This document shows, in pieces, positions 32,856-41,952 of a stretch of DNA of 48,234 bases; position 1 is the stretch's first letter, and each line of letters begins with the position of its first letter. The notes below the pieces were generated by a model. The model saw only the letters and a list, made by a program, of their open reading frames with translations. It did no database searches and had not been told where the DNA came from. The DNA comes from Mesobacillus subterraneus (GTDB lineage Bacteria > Bacillota > Bacilli > Bacillales > Cytobacillaceae). Location of the stretch: assembly GCF_023715485.1 (NCBI RefSeq), contig NZ_JAMBOF010000026.1, positions 1 to 48,234 on the forward strand, written 5' to 3'. The position numbers and the translations under genes are program-made.

Positions 32856-33065
32856 TTTTGAGTCAGCCTCTACATTTTGTTTGAGGAAGGATATGGACAA
32901 AACTCTTTCAAAGTCCGGAAATGAAATGTCCGTAATTGTGCCATCAATGAAAAAAATTGTGTTCGCTTTCAGAACCATGCCGGAAAGAAATAGTGAATCC
33001 AACTATAACAACCAACCCGCCAATATAAAAAATTCCCGCCGAAATTACATCCAGCGGGAGTTTTA

Positions 33066-34985
33066 TTATTTTAATAATCGTAAGCTATTCAAAATAACCA
33101 AAATCGTGCTTCCTTCGTGGCCGATGACGCCATATGGCAAGTCGAGCAGCTGCAGGAAGTTTGAGGCGATCAGCACCATGATCACCAGAATCGAAAAGAC
33201 GATGTTTTGCTTGACGATTCGGTTCATCCGTCGGGAGAGATTGATGGCTTCTGCAATCTTCGGCAGGTCGTTTTTCATCAGCACGACGTCTGCTGTCTCG
33301 AGTGCGACATCGGAACCTTCGCCCATCGCAATCCCGACGTTTGCCGTTGCCAGTGCAGGAGCATCATTGATGCCGTCACCGACCATGGCGACATTGCCAT
33401 ACTGTGCTTTCAGTTTCTTTAGTTCTTCGACCTTCGTTTCAGGGAGGCATTCGGCAATATGTCCGTCTACATGGCTTTCAGAAGCGATCGCTTTTGCAGT
33501 ATTCTTGCTGTCGCCTGTCAGCATGACGGTGTATATGCCTTCTGATTTCAGCAGGTCGATTGCCTGCTTCGTTTCTTCACGTACGACATCCTTCAATGCC
33601 AGCAAACCTGCGAGCTGGCCATTCCGTTCGATAAAAACAATCGTTTTTCCTTCTGCAGCAAGTGTCAATGCGGCGCCATCAGCAAATGCTTCTGCAGCTG
33701 GCCTGCCGACAAAATCGGCTTTGCCTATTTTCCAGTCCTCATTCTCATAATGTGCTTTTACGCCCCAGCCGGAAACATCTTCAATGCTTTCTGGATGTAT
33801 AAGCTCTTTGCCAAGTTGACCCTTTGCGTATTTTACAATCGCGTTGGCAAGAGGATGGTTGGAGTGGCTTTCAATGGATGCCGCCTTGAGGAGCACTTCA
33901 TCACTGTCCAGTCCATCAGCTACAAGAACGTCCGTTACTTCAGGTTTACCCTTTGTCAGCGTGCCTGTTTTATCAAAAGCAATCGCTTTTAAGTGGCTGA
34001 GATTTTCTAAGTGGACACCGCCTTTAAACAGGATACCGTGCTTCGCTCCGTTCGAAATGGCCGATAAAGTTGCTGGCATGATTGATGCGACCAGTGCGCA
34101 AGGAGAAGCGACCACCAGCAAAATCATTGCCCGGTAAAAGGTTTCAGTCCAGCTCCAGCCAAGCAGGAAATGGGGGACAAACATCATCAGCACGACTACC
34201 GCAAGAACAACCTTCACATATGTTCCTTCAAATTTCTCAATGAAAAGCTGGGAAGGAGATTTCTCGCTCTGTGCGTTTTGGACGAGCTGGATGATTTTCT
34301 GAAACAGTGTTTCATTGTTTGGTTTTGTGATTTCGACTGTAAGTGAGCCAGTCAGGTTGACGGTGCCGGCAAAAACATCATCGCCTGTATCCTTGGAAAC
34401 GGGGATTGATTCACCGGTAATGGCTGCCTGGTCAATCGTCGTCTGTCCCTTGGCAACTTTACCGTCGGATGGAATTCTTTCACCTGGTTTGACTAAAATC
34501 ATGTCGCCAATCACAAGTTCTGATACATGGACTCTTTCCTCAGTGCCGTCCGTAATCCTCAGCGCTTCTTCAGGCTGAAGCTCCATTAGCGAGGAAATTT
34601 CCTTGTGGCTTTTGTTCATCGTATACGTCTCAAGCGCACCGCTCATCGCAAAAATAAAGATTAAAATAGCGCCTTCTGTCCAGTATCCGATGACAGCCGA
34701 GCCAATCGCGGCAAAAATCATCAGCATTTCTACGTTCAGTTCTTTTTCCTCGATCGTCGCTTCGATGCCTTCCTTGGCTTTTGCGAATCCGCCAATTACA
34801 TATGAGAGGATAAAAGCAACAACAGAGGCCGTTTCGGATTCCCCTTTGCTGAGAATCCAGCCGGCCACAATCAGGATACCGCTGAAAATTGCGGCGATCA
34901 ATTCCACGTGCGGCTTTATTTTTTCGATAAAACTTAATTCAGGAACAGGTTTTTGTTTCATTAAAGCATTCGCTCCCTGGGCCAT
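33066..34985 (-). CDS. zosA: Heavy-metal P-type ATPase, ZosA-like (SPC motif)
   Basis: About 639 residues from the ATG at 34985 (GAGGAGGAG upstream). P1B ATPase with the phosphorylation site FDKTGTLTKG, actuator motif AITGESIPVSK, P-domain MVGDGINDAPALA and the HP-type SHPLANAIV. The membrane metal motif is ASPCALVASIMPA: SPC instead of the CPC of copper pumps, and no N-terminal HMA domain. That pattern matches B. subtilis ZosA/YkvW, linked to Zn uptake under PerR control; export of Fe or Zn by related pumps (PfeT type) is the alternative. Confidence 0.85.
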   Translation of the reverse strand: MAQGANALMKQKPVPELSFIEKIKPHVELIAAIFSGILIVAGWILSKGESETASVVAFILSYVIGGFAKAKEGIEATIEEKELNVEMLMIFAAIGSAVIGYWTEGAILIFIFAMSGALETYTMNKSHKEISSLMELQPEEALRITDGTEERVHVSELVIGDMILVKPGERIPSDGKVAKGQTTIDQAAITGESIPVSKDTGDDVFAGTVNLTGSLTVEITKPNNETLFQKIIQLVQNAQSEKSPSQLFIEKFEGTYVKVVLAVVVLMMFVPHFLLGWSWTETFYRAMILLVVASPCALVASIMPATLSAISNGAKHGILFKGGVHLENLSHLKAIAFDKTGTLTKGKPEVTDVLVADGLDSDEVLLKAASIESHSNHPLANAIVKYAKGQLGKELIHPESIEDVSGWGVKAHYENEDWKIGKADFVGRPAAEAFADGAALTLAAEGKTIVFIERNGQLAGLLALKDVVREETKQAIDLLKSEGIYTVMLTGDSKNTAKAIASESHVDGHIAECLPETKVEELKKLKAQYGNVAMVGDGINDAPALATANVGIAMGEGSDVALETADVVLMKNDLPKIAEAINLSRRMNRIVKQNIVFSILVIMVLIASNFLQLLDLPYGVIGHEGSTILVILNSLRLLK

Positions 34986-35014
34986 CGTTTTCTCCTCCTC
35001 TTTCAATCTCTAAC

Positions 35015-35035
35015 TGATAGTAATAATCACAATCA
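35015..35035. promoter_or_regulatory. Weak Fur/PerR-like box before the P-type ATPase
   Basis: A 21-bp partial palindrome begins TGATAGTAATAATC and ends ACAATCA, about 30 bp upstream of the minus-strand start. It resembles Fur-family 7-1-7 sites but with mismatches. It fits the known PerR control of zosA only by analogy. Confidence 0.3.
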
Positions 35036-35179
35036 ATACCCTTAAAAAACACGAAAGCTGCCACCAGACTGGTGACAGCGAAAAGCCAAAGCAAAAGATA
35101 CATATTGTATTCACTATTATGTTACCATACAATATATGCTTTTTAAAAGAATTATGCGTTTGAATGAGGAGACAGATTG

Positions 35180-36124
35180 ATGAAAACTAAAGACTTTTTT
35201 ACCCATCCGCTGGGAATTGCCGCATCGGCAGCGGGGGCCACGCTGTTATGGGGAAGTGCCTTTCCGTTTATAAAATTAAGCTATAAAAGCCTTGATATCA
35301 GACCTGAGGAGATAGGTGAACAGATGCTGTTTGCCGGATACCGCTTCCTGCTTGCCGGGCTGCTGATCCTAATTCTGTTCCTGCTGATGAAGAGGAATAT
35401 GAAATTCAGGCCGGAAACAACAATGCCTTTATTAAAAATCGGCTTGTTCCAGACTTTCCTTCAATACGTATTATTTTATATCGGATTAAGCTATTCAACG
35501 GGAATCCAGGGTTCGATCATCGCGGGAACGACCTCCTTTTTCCAAATCCTCCTGGCTCATTTCCTTTATCCTGATGACCGGATGAACCGTCTGAAGGTAG
35601 CTGGGTTGATGATCGGCTTTACCGGGGTTATTTTTGCGAACTGGCCGAATGGGGAATATGAGATCCATTTTGGGATCGGTGAAATTCTATTGATACTGGC
35701 AATGCTTGCCGGAGCGTATGGAAATATTCTTGCCAAGCAAGGCAGTGCGAAAATGGAAGTCATTTATATGACTGCCTATCAAATGATTTTGGGATCACTT
35801 GGGCTTGTTGCGATAGGTGCGTTTTCTGTGGGACTTATTCCTTTCGATTTTGATCTTAAATCGATTCTGATGCTCGTTTATTTGGCGTTCCTCTCGGCTG
35901 CAGGCTTCATTTTATGGAACAATGTCATGAAATACAACCAGGTCGGCAAGGTTTCGCTGTATCTCTTTTTAGTGCCCGTGTTCGGTGTGATTTTATCGTC
36001 GGTACTTCTCAATGAACCGCTCCATTACTTTGTCATAGCTGGATTAATATTTGTTGTTGCCGGAATCGTTCTCGTAAACCGGCCAGCACGAAAAAACACA
36101 AAAAACAGCCTCCCATCGAAATAG
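35180..36124 (+). CDS. EamA-family (DMT) transporter
   Basis: About 314 residues from the ATG at 35180 with GAGGAG upstream (TTG 35177 alternative). Ten membrane helices in two EamA repeats: TLLWGSAFPFIKLSY opens the first, AGAYGNILAKQGSAKMEV the second, and FLSAAGFILWNNVMKYNQVGKVSLYLFLVPVFGVILS is the typical end. Probable exporter of metabolites or drugs; substrate unknown. Its stop codon lies in the loop of the terminator shared with the convergent MFS gene. Confidence 0.85.
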   Translation: MKTKDFFTHPLGIAASAAGATLLWGSAFPFIKLSYKSLDIRPEEIGEQMLFAGYRFLLAGLLILILFLLMKRNMKFRPETTMPLLKIGLFQTFLQYVLFYIGLSYSTGIQGSIIAGTTSFFQILLAHFLYPDDRMNRLKVAGLMIGFTGVIFANWPNGEYEIHFGIGEILLILAMLAGAYGNILAKQGSAKMEVIYMTAYQMILGSLGLVAIGAFSVGLIPFDFDLKSILMLVYLAFLSAAGFILWNNVMKYNQVGKVSLYLFLVPVFGVILSSVLLNEPLHYFVIAGLIFVVAGIVLVNRPARKNTKNSLPSK

Positions 36125-36137
36125 GGAGGCTGTTTTT
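36101..36137. terminator. Bidirectional terminator between EamA and MFS genes
   Basis: AAACAGCCTCCC / GGGAGGCTGTTT stem with A-run and T-run flanks; it serves both convergent genes. Confidence 0.88.
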
Positions 36138-36147
36138 CTGTATTTAA

Positions 36148-37329
36148 TTATGCTGATCTTGCTTCACGCTGGGATGGCCCTTCAGACCGAACCGCCACTA
36201 GTGCAATGAAAATCAACAGCAGCATTGTACTGATCACGTAGAAAAAGCTGATTCCTTCTAATAATTCGATTGCCACGCCCCCGATGAACGGGCCGCTGAT
36301 ACTGCCAAAGCTGAAAAAGATGCCGCACATCAAGTTGCCGGCGGGCAGCAGCTCTTTTGGCAGCAAATCGGCCATATAGCTGATTCCCAGTGAAAAAGTA
36401 GATCCGACAAGTGTTCCGGCTAAAAAGAAGCAAATCAACAGTCCGGTGGTAGAATTCTCGAGCAGTCCTGCGGCGGTGAAACAAATGAAGCCGGAAAGTG
36501 TAATCGCAATTAATACTGTTCTTCTTCCAAGCTTATCGCTCAATATGCCAAGCGGCAGCTGGGAGATTATGCCGCCTACTGCGAAAGCAGGCAGCAGAAT
36601 CGCAACCGCATTGACGCCAATTCCCGATCTCATTGCATAGACAGGAAAATTGCCGTTAAGGCTTGCTTCTAAAAAGCCGTAGCCGAATGGAGGGAGGAAG
36701 GCAACCCATGCATATTTAAAAACTTTGCCAAACCGTTTCATTGTCCCAAAAAAGGACGTACTGTCCATACCGTGTTCAGGATGTTCATTTTTCAGCATCC
36801 AGACTGTCAGCCAGGCTGCAAGACTGATCACTGAGGAGATGATGAAAGGCAGGGCTGTATTGACTTTTACGAAGCTTGTCATTAATGGCCCTGCTGCGAA
36901 ACCAAGTCCAAAAAACAATCCGTAAATGGAAATGTTCCTGCCAATTCTTTCTTTTGGAGAAAAAGAAGTGATCCACGTCTGTGTAGCAAAATGAAGCATA
37001 TGATCTCCAATGCCAATCACAAGCCTTAATAGAAACCAAAACCAGAATGACTTCCATAAAGGAAACAGCGCGAGGGAGACGGCTACAGCCAATCCGCCAA
37101 TTAAAATGATTGGTTTATAGCCGAAACGCCTTAGTGGGGCTTCCATCAAGGGCGATGCAATCAATATACCTATATACAAACCTGTGGCGTGCAAACCATT
37201 CATTGATGAGGACACGCCATCCTGTTCAAAAATAATCGCAATTAACGGCAGCAGCATTCCCTGCGAAAAGCCTGATATGGCAACAATACTGACCAGGATC
37301 CAGAAACGAAGCATTATGCTGATATTCAT
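36148..37329 (-). CDS. yfkF: MFS transporter, YfkF-like
   Basis: 393 residues, 12 membrane helices. The family marker between helices 2 and 3 appears as APLRRFGYKPIILIGG, and between helices 8 and 9 as GILSDKLGRRTVLI. Probable drug or metabolite exporter. The name rests on resemblance and on synteny with yfkE/chaA, yfkD, yfkH and yfkK homologues. The ribosome-binding site is weaker (CAGGAGATTT). Confidence 0.75.
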   Translation of the reverse strand: MNISIMLRFWILVSIVAISGFSQGMLLPLIAIIFEQDGVSSSMNGLHATGLYIGILIASPLMEAPLRRFGYKPIILIGGLAVAVSLALFPLWKSFWFWFLLRLVIGIGDHMLHFATQTWITSFSPKERIGRNISIYGLFFGLGFAAGPLMTSFVKVNTALPFIISSVISLAAWLTVWMLKNEHPEHGMDSTSFFGTMKRFGKVFKYAWVAFLPPFGYGFLEASLNGNFPVYAMRSGIGVNAVAILLPAFAVGGIISQLPLGILSDKLGRRTVLIAITLSGFICFTAAGLLENSTTGLLICFFLAGTLVGSTFSLGISYMADLLPKELLPAGNLMCGIFFSFGSISGPFIGGVAIELLEGISFFYVISTMLLLIFIALVAVRSEGPSQREARSA

Positions 37330-37365
37330 ATAAAAAATCTCCTGACATTTTAGTACTCTTTAGAT

Positions 37366-37430
37366 GTGTCCGGCTCCAGCGTCTAGCTCCTCGGGTTATA
37401 AGCCTTCAAGCTGTGGGGGGCTGAAAACTG
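37366..37430 (+). repeat. Diverged copy of GC-rich repeat (type 1)
   Basis: CCGGCTCCAGCGTCTAGCTC matches the start of the element at 29264 (CCAGCTCCAGCGCCTAGCCC), then diverges. The remainder of 37330-37629 is A/T-rich promoter-type DNA between divergent genes, with no gene seen. Confidence 0.5.
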
Positions 37431-37629
37431 CCTCTTCGCTTATTGTCTTATGGAGATGGAGCTGAAAAAGGTGCTGTCGCATTTCAATGGTATAGAAACA
37501 AAATTTTATGTGCAATGTTTTTTTAGTTTAAATCAGGGAAAAAATAGTGTAATCTCTTTATAGCTAATTGCGGAAAAATTTGCTAATTTATTTTTCTTCA
37601 GAGCAATATGTATTAAGGGTGTGGGCAAT

Positions 37630-38019
37630 ATGGAATTTAAAATGAAACCGGATGTAGGCTTTTATACGGAGGTGGGTTTTGGAAGGCTGGATGTAGCAGG
37701 CGACGATGAGTTTGGATTCAGGCCTTACCAGCTGCTCGTTTCTTCGGTTGCGGTATGCAGTGGGGGAGTTCTCCGCAAGGTTTTGGAAAAGATGAGAATG
37801 GAAATAAAGGACATACATATTCATGCCGCTGCAGAACGTGTTGAAGAAGAAGCGAACAGAGTAAGCAAGATTATTGTGCACTTCCGTATTGAGGGAGACA
37901 ATCTGGACGAAAAGAAAATTGAGAAAGCCATGGTTCTGACAAGAAAAAATTGTTCCATGGTCCAATCCGTGATCGGCAGTATCGAAGTGGAGGAAACCTT
38001 CGAAATCGTAGGCGGGTAA
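37630..38019 (+). CDS. OsmC-family protein
   Basis: About 129 residues from the ATG at 37630; GTG at 37621 possible. The two conserved redox cysteines of the OsmC/Ohr fold are present, in SSVAVCSGGVLRKVL and TRKNCSMVQSVIG, spaced as expected. Such proteins reduce organic peroxides or form swapped dimers of unclear role. Starts just after an A/T-rich promoter region. Followed by chaA 49 bp downstream, probably in one transcript. Confidence 0.85.
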   Translation: MEFKMKPDVGFYTEVGFGRLDVAGDDEFGFRPYQLLVSSVAVCSGGVLRKVLEKMRMEIKDIHIHAAAERVEEEANRVSKIIVHFRIEGDNLDEKKIEKAMVLTRKNCSMVQSVIGSIEVEETFEIVGG

Positions 38020-38068
38020 GCCTTTATGTTTGAAGGGAATTTTAAAAAGAATAGCGAGGATTAAAAAC

Positions 38069-39130
38069 ATGGTGCATAAGATTTTCATGATTTTGACCTT
38101 TGTCGGTGTTCCGCTGTCTGTCATTGGGACATTGATGCATTGGCCAAGTATCTCATTATTTATTATTTACTGCTTAACAATTATCGCGCTGGCAAGCTAT
38201 ATGGGCCGGGCGACAGAAAGCCTGGCAATCGTAACAGGGCCGCGTATCGGCGGTTTGCTCAACGCGACTTTCGGAAATGCGGTTGAACTTATCATTTCTA
38301 TTTTTGCATTAAAAGCTGGCTTGATTGGTGTCGTACTTGCGTCACTGACTGGTTCTGTACTAGGCAACCTTCTTCTTGTAGCGGGATTATCATTTTTTAT
38401 AGGCGGATTGAAATTCAAACGTCAGCATTTCAACGTATTTGATGCAAGACATAATTCAGCATTGTTAATTTTTGCTGTTATCGTTGCTTTCGTTATTCCT
38501 GAAGTGTTTGCAATGGATATGAACGAAAGCAAGACTCTCAGTCTTAGTGTCGGCATATCAATCATCCTGATCGCATTATATCTTGCAGCACTATTCTTTA
38601 AGCTAGTCACCCACCGAGGCGTTTATCAGCACTCAACTGAAGGTGGAACCGAGCACCATGAAGAAGAACCAGAATGGGGCAAAGGCAAGGCGATGCTGAT
38701 TTTATTGGCAGCGACAATTGCAGTTGCTTATGTTGCCGAGAATTTGGTACACACATTCGAAGCGGTCGGAGAATCGTTCGGCTGGTCAGAATTGTTTATC
38801 GGGGTCATAATTGTAGCCATCGTTGGTAACGCTGCTGAGCACGCTTCAGCAATTATCATGGCATACAAAAATAAGATGGATATCGCCGTTGAAATCGCGA
38901 TCGGTTCCACGTTGCAAATTGCGATGTTCGTCGCTCCAGTGCTTGTCTTGATTTCATTGATGTTTGAAACAAAGATGCCGCTCGTGTTCTCAATGCCTGA
39001 AATGATCTCGATGGCAGTCGCGGTACTTTTAGCAATCAGCATTGCCAATGACGGCGAAACGAACTGGTTTGAGGGACTTACACTTTTGGGCGCTTATGTT
39101 ATAATGGGTATTGGATTTTACTTGCTTTAA
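38069..39130 (+). CDS. chaA: Ca2+/H+ antiporter, CaCA family (ChaA/YfkE)
   Basis: About 353 residues from the ATG at 38069 (GCGAGG 9 bases upstream; TTG 38030 is the longer option). The two CaCA alpha repeats are clear: GGLLNATFGNAVELIISIFAL and IVAIVGNAAEHASAIIMAYKN, each with the transport glutamate. An acidic/His loop (EGGTEHHEEEPEW) lies between the halves. Exports Ca2+ in exchange for H+; in B. subtilis chaA is expressed in the forespore. Terminator follows. Confidence 0.92.
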   Translation: MVHKIFMILTFVGVPLSVIGTLMHWPSISLFIIYCLTIIALASYMGRATESLAIVTGPRIGGLLNATFGNAVELIISIFALKAGLIGVVLASLTGSVLGNLLLVAGLSFFIGGLKFKRQHFNVFDARHNSALLIFAVIVAFVIPEVFAMDMNESKTLSLSVGISIILIALYLAALFFKLVTHRGVYQHSTEGGTEHHEEEPEWGKGKAMLILLAATIAVAYVAENLVHTFEAVGESFGWSELFIGVIIVAIVGNAAEHASAIIMAYKNKMDIAVEIAIGSTLQIAMFVAPVLVLISLMFETKMPLVFSMPEMISMAVAVLLAISIANDGETNWFEGLTLLGAYVIMGIGFYLL

Positions 39131-39146
39131 TATATATAGTAACAAT

Positions 39147-39179
39147 GAACTCTGTTCCGAGAGGACAGGGTTCTTTTTT
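39147..39179 (+). terminator. Terminator after chaA
   Basis: GAACTCTGTTCC / GGACAGGGTTC stem followed by TTTTTT. Confidence 0.82.
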
Positions 39180-39221
39180 CGGTGTTAAAGTAAGTTCAGT
39201 TATAGAAGAAGGAGAATTTTA

Positions 39222-39839
39222 ATGGCTTTTTTTTATCGCACTCTTTTTTTCATCATTGGGTTAACGATTCTTTCTTTCGGAGTATCAATGACCATTAAAG
39301 CTGGATTAGGTACAGGGGCCTGGGATGCCCTCAACGTGGGACTGTCAGAAACAGTCGGGCTAACACCCGGAAGCTGGGTAGTCATCGTTGGGATCATTTT
39401 GATCTTTGTCAATTCTGCCCTGGTAAAAAGACGTCCTGATTTTGCTGCAGTCATCACGCTGCTCATCACAGGTGCGTTAATTGATTTCTGGATTTTACGA
39501 GTGTTTGATGAATTTGTTGTTACAGGCTATGTAAGGCAATTTGCTGTATTCATGCTTGGGATGGTCACGCTCAGCATGGGACTTGCAATATACCTTCAAG
39601 CTAAATTTCCGCTTATTCCAATCGATAATTTTATGATGGCCTTACGGGAAAGGTTTGGCTTGAATTTAATGGTGGCGAAAACGCTTGGCGAAGTAATTGC
39701 GCTGTCAGCGGCATTCGTTTTTAAAGGACCAATCGGCATCGGAACGCTGATTGTTACATTCGCTATTGGCCCGCTTATTCAATTTTTCTTCCCGTTCTTT
39801 GAAAAATTGTTAAACAAGCTTGTTTTGTCAGTCAGATAA
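39222..39839 (+). CDS. YczE/YyaS-family membrane protein
   Basis: 205 residues, five or so membrane helices. The opening GLTILSFGVSMTIKAGLGTGAWDALNVGLSE and the later PLIPIDNFMMALRERFG are typical of the YczE/YitT-like group. Function is largely unknown; YczE affects lipopeptide synthesis after 4'-phosphopantetheinyl transfer in B. amyloliquefaciens. AGAAGGAG ribosome-binding site. Single gene. Confidence 0.8.
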   Translation: MAFFYRTLFFIIGLTILSFGVSMTIKAGLGTGAWDALNVGLSETVGLTPGSWVVIVGIILIFVNSALVKRRPDFAAVITLLITGALIDFWILRVFDEFVVTGYVRQFAVFMLGMVTLSMGLAIYLQAKFPLIPIDNFMMALRERFGLNLMVAKTLGEVIALSAAFVFKGPIGIGTLIVTFAIGPLIQFFFPFFEKLLNKLVLSVR

Positions 39840-39957
39840 ATGAATGAGATTAAAAAATTACTGCCGATAAATTTTTAATCTTTGGATAAAGTGGTGCGAC
39901 TCCGAAAACACTATAAGCAAACTTATAAGTTTCTTGTAGTGAAAGGAGTTCAACACC

Positions 39958-40788
39958 ATGAAAAAAACAGCAGCTATCTTGATGACGATGGTTTTCATGA
40001 TGTCCATTTTGACGCCTGGATTTGCTGAGGAAGGCAAAGCCCAAAAAGCTCCACTGCCAAAACAGGAGGAAAAAGCAAAGTATACGATTCCTGGTTCAGT
40101 AATGAATATTACAAAGGATAATACGTATCCAAATCCTACGGAGGACTTGCCGTTTCTTCAGCCAAGCGAGCTCACGAAGAGTCTGATTGAAACTTCAAAA
40201 GTGAAGATTGAAAATCCTGATCTGATCAGAATGATGAATGAAACGACGATCAACAGCACTCCATTTGCAATTGGATACCGGGCGATTGTCTATCTTGGCG
40301 AATGGCCATTGAATTATGAATCAACTGAAACTTCGCCAAATTGGGAGTTCCAGAAGATCAATACGAACTATTATGATAACCGCGGGGGCAATGCTATTTA
40401 TCAAATTCATTATGTCCAGGAGCAGCAAAAGGTGGTAAAGGGCGGACTGACGGCGAAAATCAAGAATGCCGAAGACGTTCAGAAAATGATGCTATTAAAA
40501 GCAGCCCAAAAAACTGGTCTCCCGCTAGCGTTCGAAACAATCGTCGGTGCCGGTACGAAGAAAGACCATATCTACAATATCCAGCCAAAACGGTTAGGCT
40601 ATTTATACGCATACGCACCTGCCATCAACGAAAAGGGCAAGGTAACATATGGCGAAGTCTATCTGATGCTAAAGGGCAATAAGAAATTCATCGTCGTCAA
40701 AAATGTCGTCTCACAGGGGATCGGGGCGTGGATACCTCTTCAGGATCACGTAAGCTTCGGTTTTGTGGCCAGTGAGAGGCCGAGATAA
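39958..40788 (+). CDS. yfkD: YfkD-family secreted protein
   Basis: 276 residues. Signal peptide (MKKTAAILMTMVFMMSILTPGFAEE) with AFA-like cleavage, then a soluble extracytoplasmic domain with YTIPGSVMNITKDNTYPNPTEDLPFLQPSEL as the family mark. The family is confined to Bacillaceae and has no known function. Good AAAGGAG ribosome-binding site. The partner yfkE (chaA) lies two genes upstream, as in B. subtilis. Strong terminator follows. Confidence 0.87.
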   Translation: MKKTAAILMTMVFMMSILTPGFAEEGKAQKAPLPKQEEKAKYTIPGSVMNITKDNTYPNPTEDLPFLQPSELTKSLIETSKVKIENPDLIRMMNETTINSTPFAIGYRAIVYLGEWPLNYESTETSPNWEFQKINTNYYDNRGGNAIYQIHYVQEQQKVVKGGLTAKIKNAEDVQKMMLLKAAQKTGLPLAFETIVGAGTKKDHIYNIQPKRLGYLYAYAPAINEKGKVTYGEVYLMLKGNKKFIVVKNVVSQGIGAWIPLQDHVSFGFVASERPR

Positions 40789-40809
40789 CACCTAATTATT
40801 ATATGAACA

Positions 40810-40846
40810 AATTGGCCTGATTCCCTTTTAGGGGATCAGGCCAATT
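40810..40846. terminator. Terminator after yfkD
   Basis: AATTGGCCTGATTCCC / GGGGATCAGGCCAATT near-perfect stem with a short TTTTA loop. No long T-run, but strong stem. Confidence 0.7.
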
Positions 40847-40909
40847 ACATTTCAAGGGTCATTCTTTAAGAGGTAATTTTTCCCTCTTGACAAATGGTAT
40901 ATAAATCCT

Positions 40910-40935
40910 GTTTATCTCTTGGCAAACCCGGGAAT
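40910..40935 (+). promoter_or_regulatory. Candidate sigma-B promoter of the Ser/Thr-rich YtxH gene
   Basis: GTTTAT, 14-base spacer, GGGAAT, close to the sigma-B consensus, 50 bp before the start codon. Confidence 0.6.
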
Positions 40936-40985
40936 TAAATAGGCATAACAATAAAACAATTATAATTTTAAGGAGGAAATAAATC

Positions 40986-41771
40986 ATGGCACAGAATATT
41001 CTACCTAACGGAAATTCAATGGACAACACAACGGGCACTTACACTTCAGCAACTGAAAACGCGACATACGATACAACTACAGGTACAACAACTTACGCAA
41101 GCACAGCATCAAATGATTCTTACTCTAACAATTCTTCAATGGGCGGTTACTCCAGCAGCTTTGCAACAGACAGCTCAAACAGCTCAAATGGCAAGCTGAT
41201 GAAGGGTCTTTTAATCGGGGCGACAATCGGCGGCGTATTAGCAATGCTTGATTCCAACACTCGTACAAAGGTGAAGGATACAGCAGTGAATGTAAAAGAT
41301 ACTTCAATGAATGTAATCAATGAAGTTAAAAACAACCCAACTGATGTAAAGGAACAAATGATGAGCAGCTTCAAGGAAGCTTCCAGCATTCTGAAAGAAG
41401 CAATCAGCGACGCTCAGAACCTTTACCAGCGCCTGAATGAAGATGTGTTCAGCAAAATGGGTGATGTGAAGTCACTATCCAATGAAGCAATGAACACAGT
41501 ATCACAGGCGACAGATGGCTTAAAGGAAGTAGGCTCGAAAGTGAAGGAAGCAGGTTCAACTGCAATGGATAATCCTGTCGTGAACTCTGCATCTGGACCC
41601 ACTTCAGGAAGTACGTCATCAAGCAGTTCTTCAACAGTAAGCTCAACCAATGCAGCAGGAGCTTATGCAACTGGAATGGCCAGCAAGCCGTCTGATACAA
41701 CCGGCTTAGGCAACACATCAAATGCATTCGCAGTTTCTCCTGAAGACCAGAACAATGACAATAATCGCTAA
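40986..41771 (+). CDS. YtxH-domain general-stress-type protein with Ser/Thr-rich ends
   Basis: 261 residues. An N-terminal Thr/Ser/Asn/Tyr-rich stretch (about 1-68) is followed by a YtxH core with a hydrophobic glycine segment (LMKGLLIGATIGGVLAMLD, then TRTKVKD). A long helical region follows (about 95-190), then a Ser/Thr/Gly-rich tail with a run of nine Ser broken by Thr. It shares the core with the protein at 31051. The low-complexity ends suggest a flexible, surface- or membrane-tethered protein. A sigma-B-like promoter points to stress induction. Ribosome-binding site AAGGAGG. Confidence 0.75.
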   Translation: MAQNILPNGNSMDNTTGTYTSATENATYDTTTGTTTYASTASNDSYSNNSSMGGYSSSFATDSSNSSNGKLMKGLLIGATIGGVLAMLDSNTRTKVKDTAVNVKDTSMNVINEVKNNPTDVKEQMMSSFKEASSILKEAISDAQNLYQRLNEDVFSKMGDVKSLSNEAMNTVSQATDGLKEVGSKVKEAGSTAMDNPVVNSASGPTSGSTSSSSSSTVSSTNAAGAYATGMASKPSDTTGLGNTSNAFAVSPEDQNNDNNR

Positions 41772-41783
41772 CAACAAAAATTT

Positions 41784-41811
41784 AAGACCAGTCCTCAGGG
41801 CTGGTTTTTTT
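41784..41811 (+). terminator. Terminator after the YtxH gene
   Basis: AAGACCAGTCC / GGGCTGGTTTT stem with 3-base loop and T-run. Confidence 0.85.
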
Positions 41812-41952
41812 GTGGGCTTATGAGGATATTAGGAGCAGAAAAACGTTCGACAAAACGTCAATCCCATTATTTTGCTTGTTTCTTAAAGAGAACAAAGGGG
41901 TAATTTACATATATAAGCTGATAGTCAGAGACTTTGGGAGGTTGAACATATA

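Noticed and set aside
32881-33750. 289-residue plus-strand open frame
   Set aside because: Mostly antisense to the P-type ATPase (33066-34985), Ser/Ala/Phe-rich without domain character; the ATPase is certain.
35051-35075. Hairpin GCTGCCACCAG/CTGGTGACAGC as terminator
   Set aside because: No T-run follows on either strand and no gene ends there; left unassigned.
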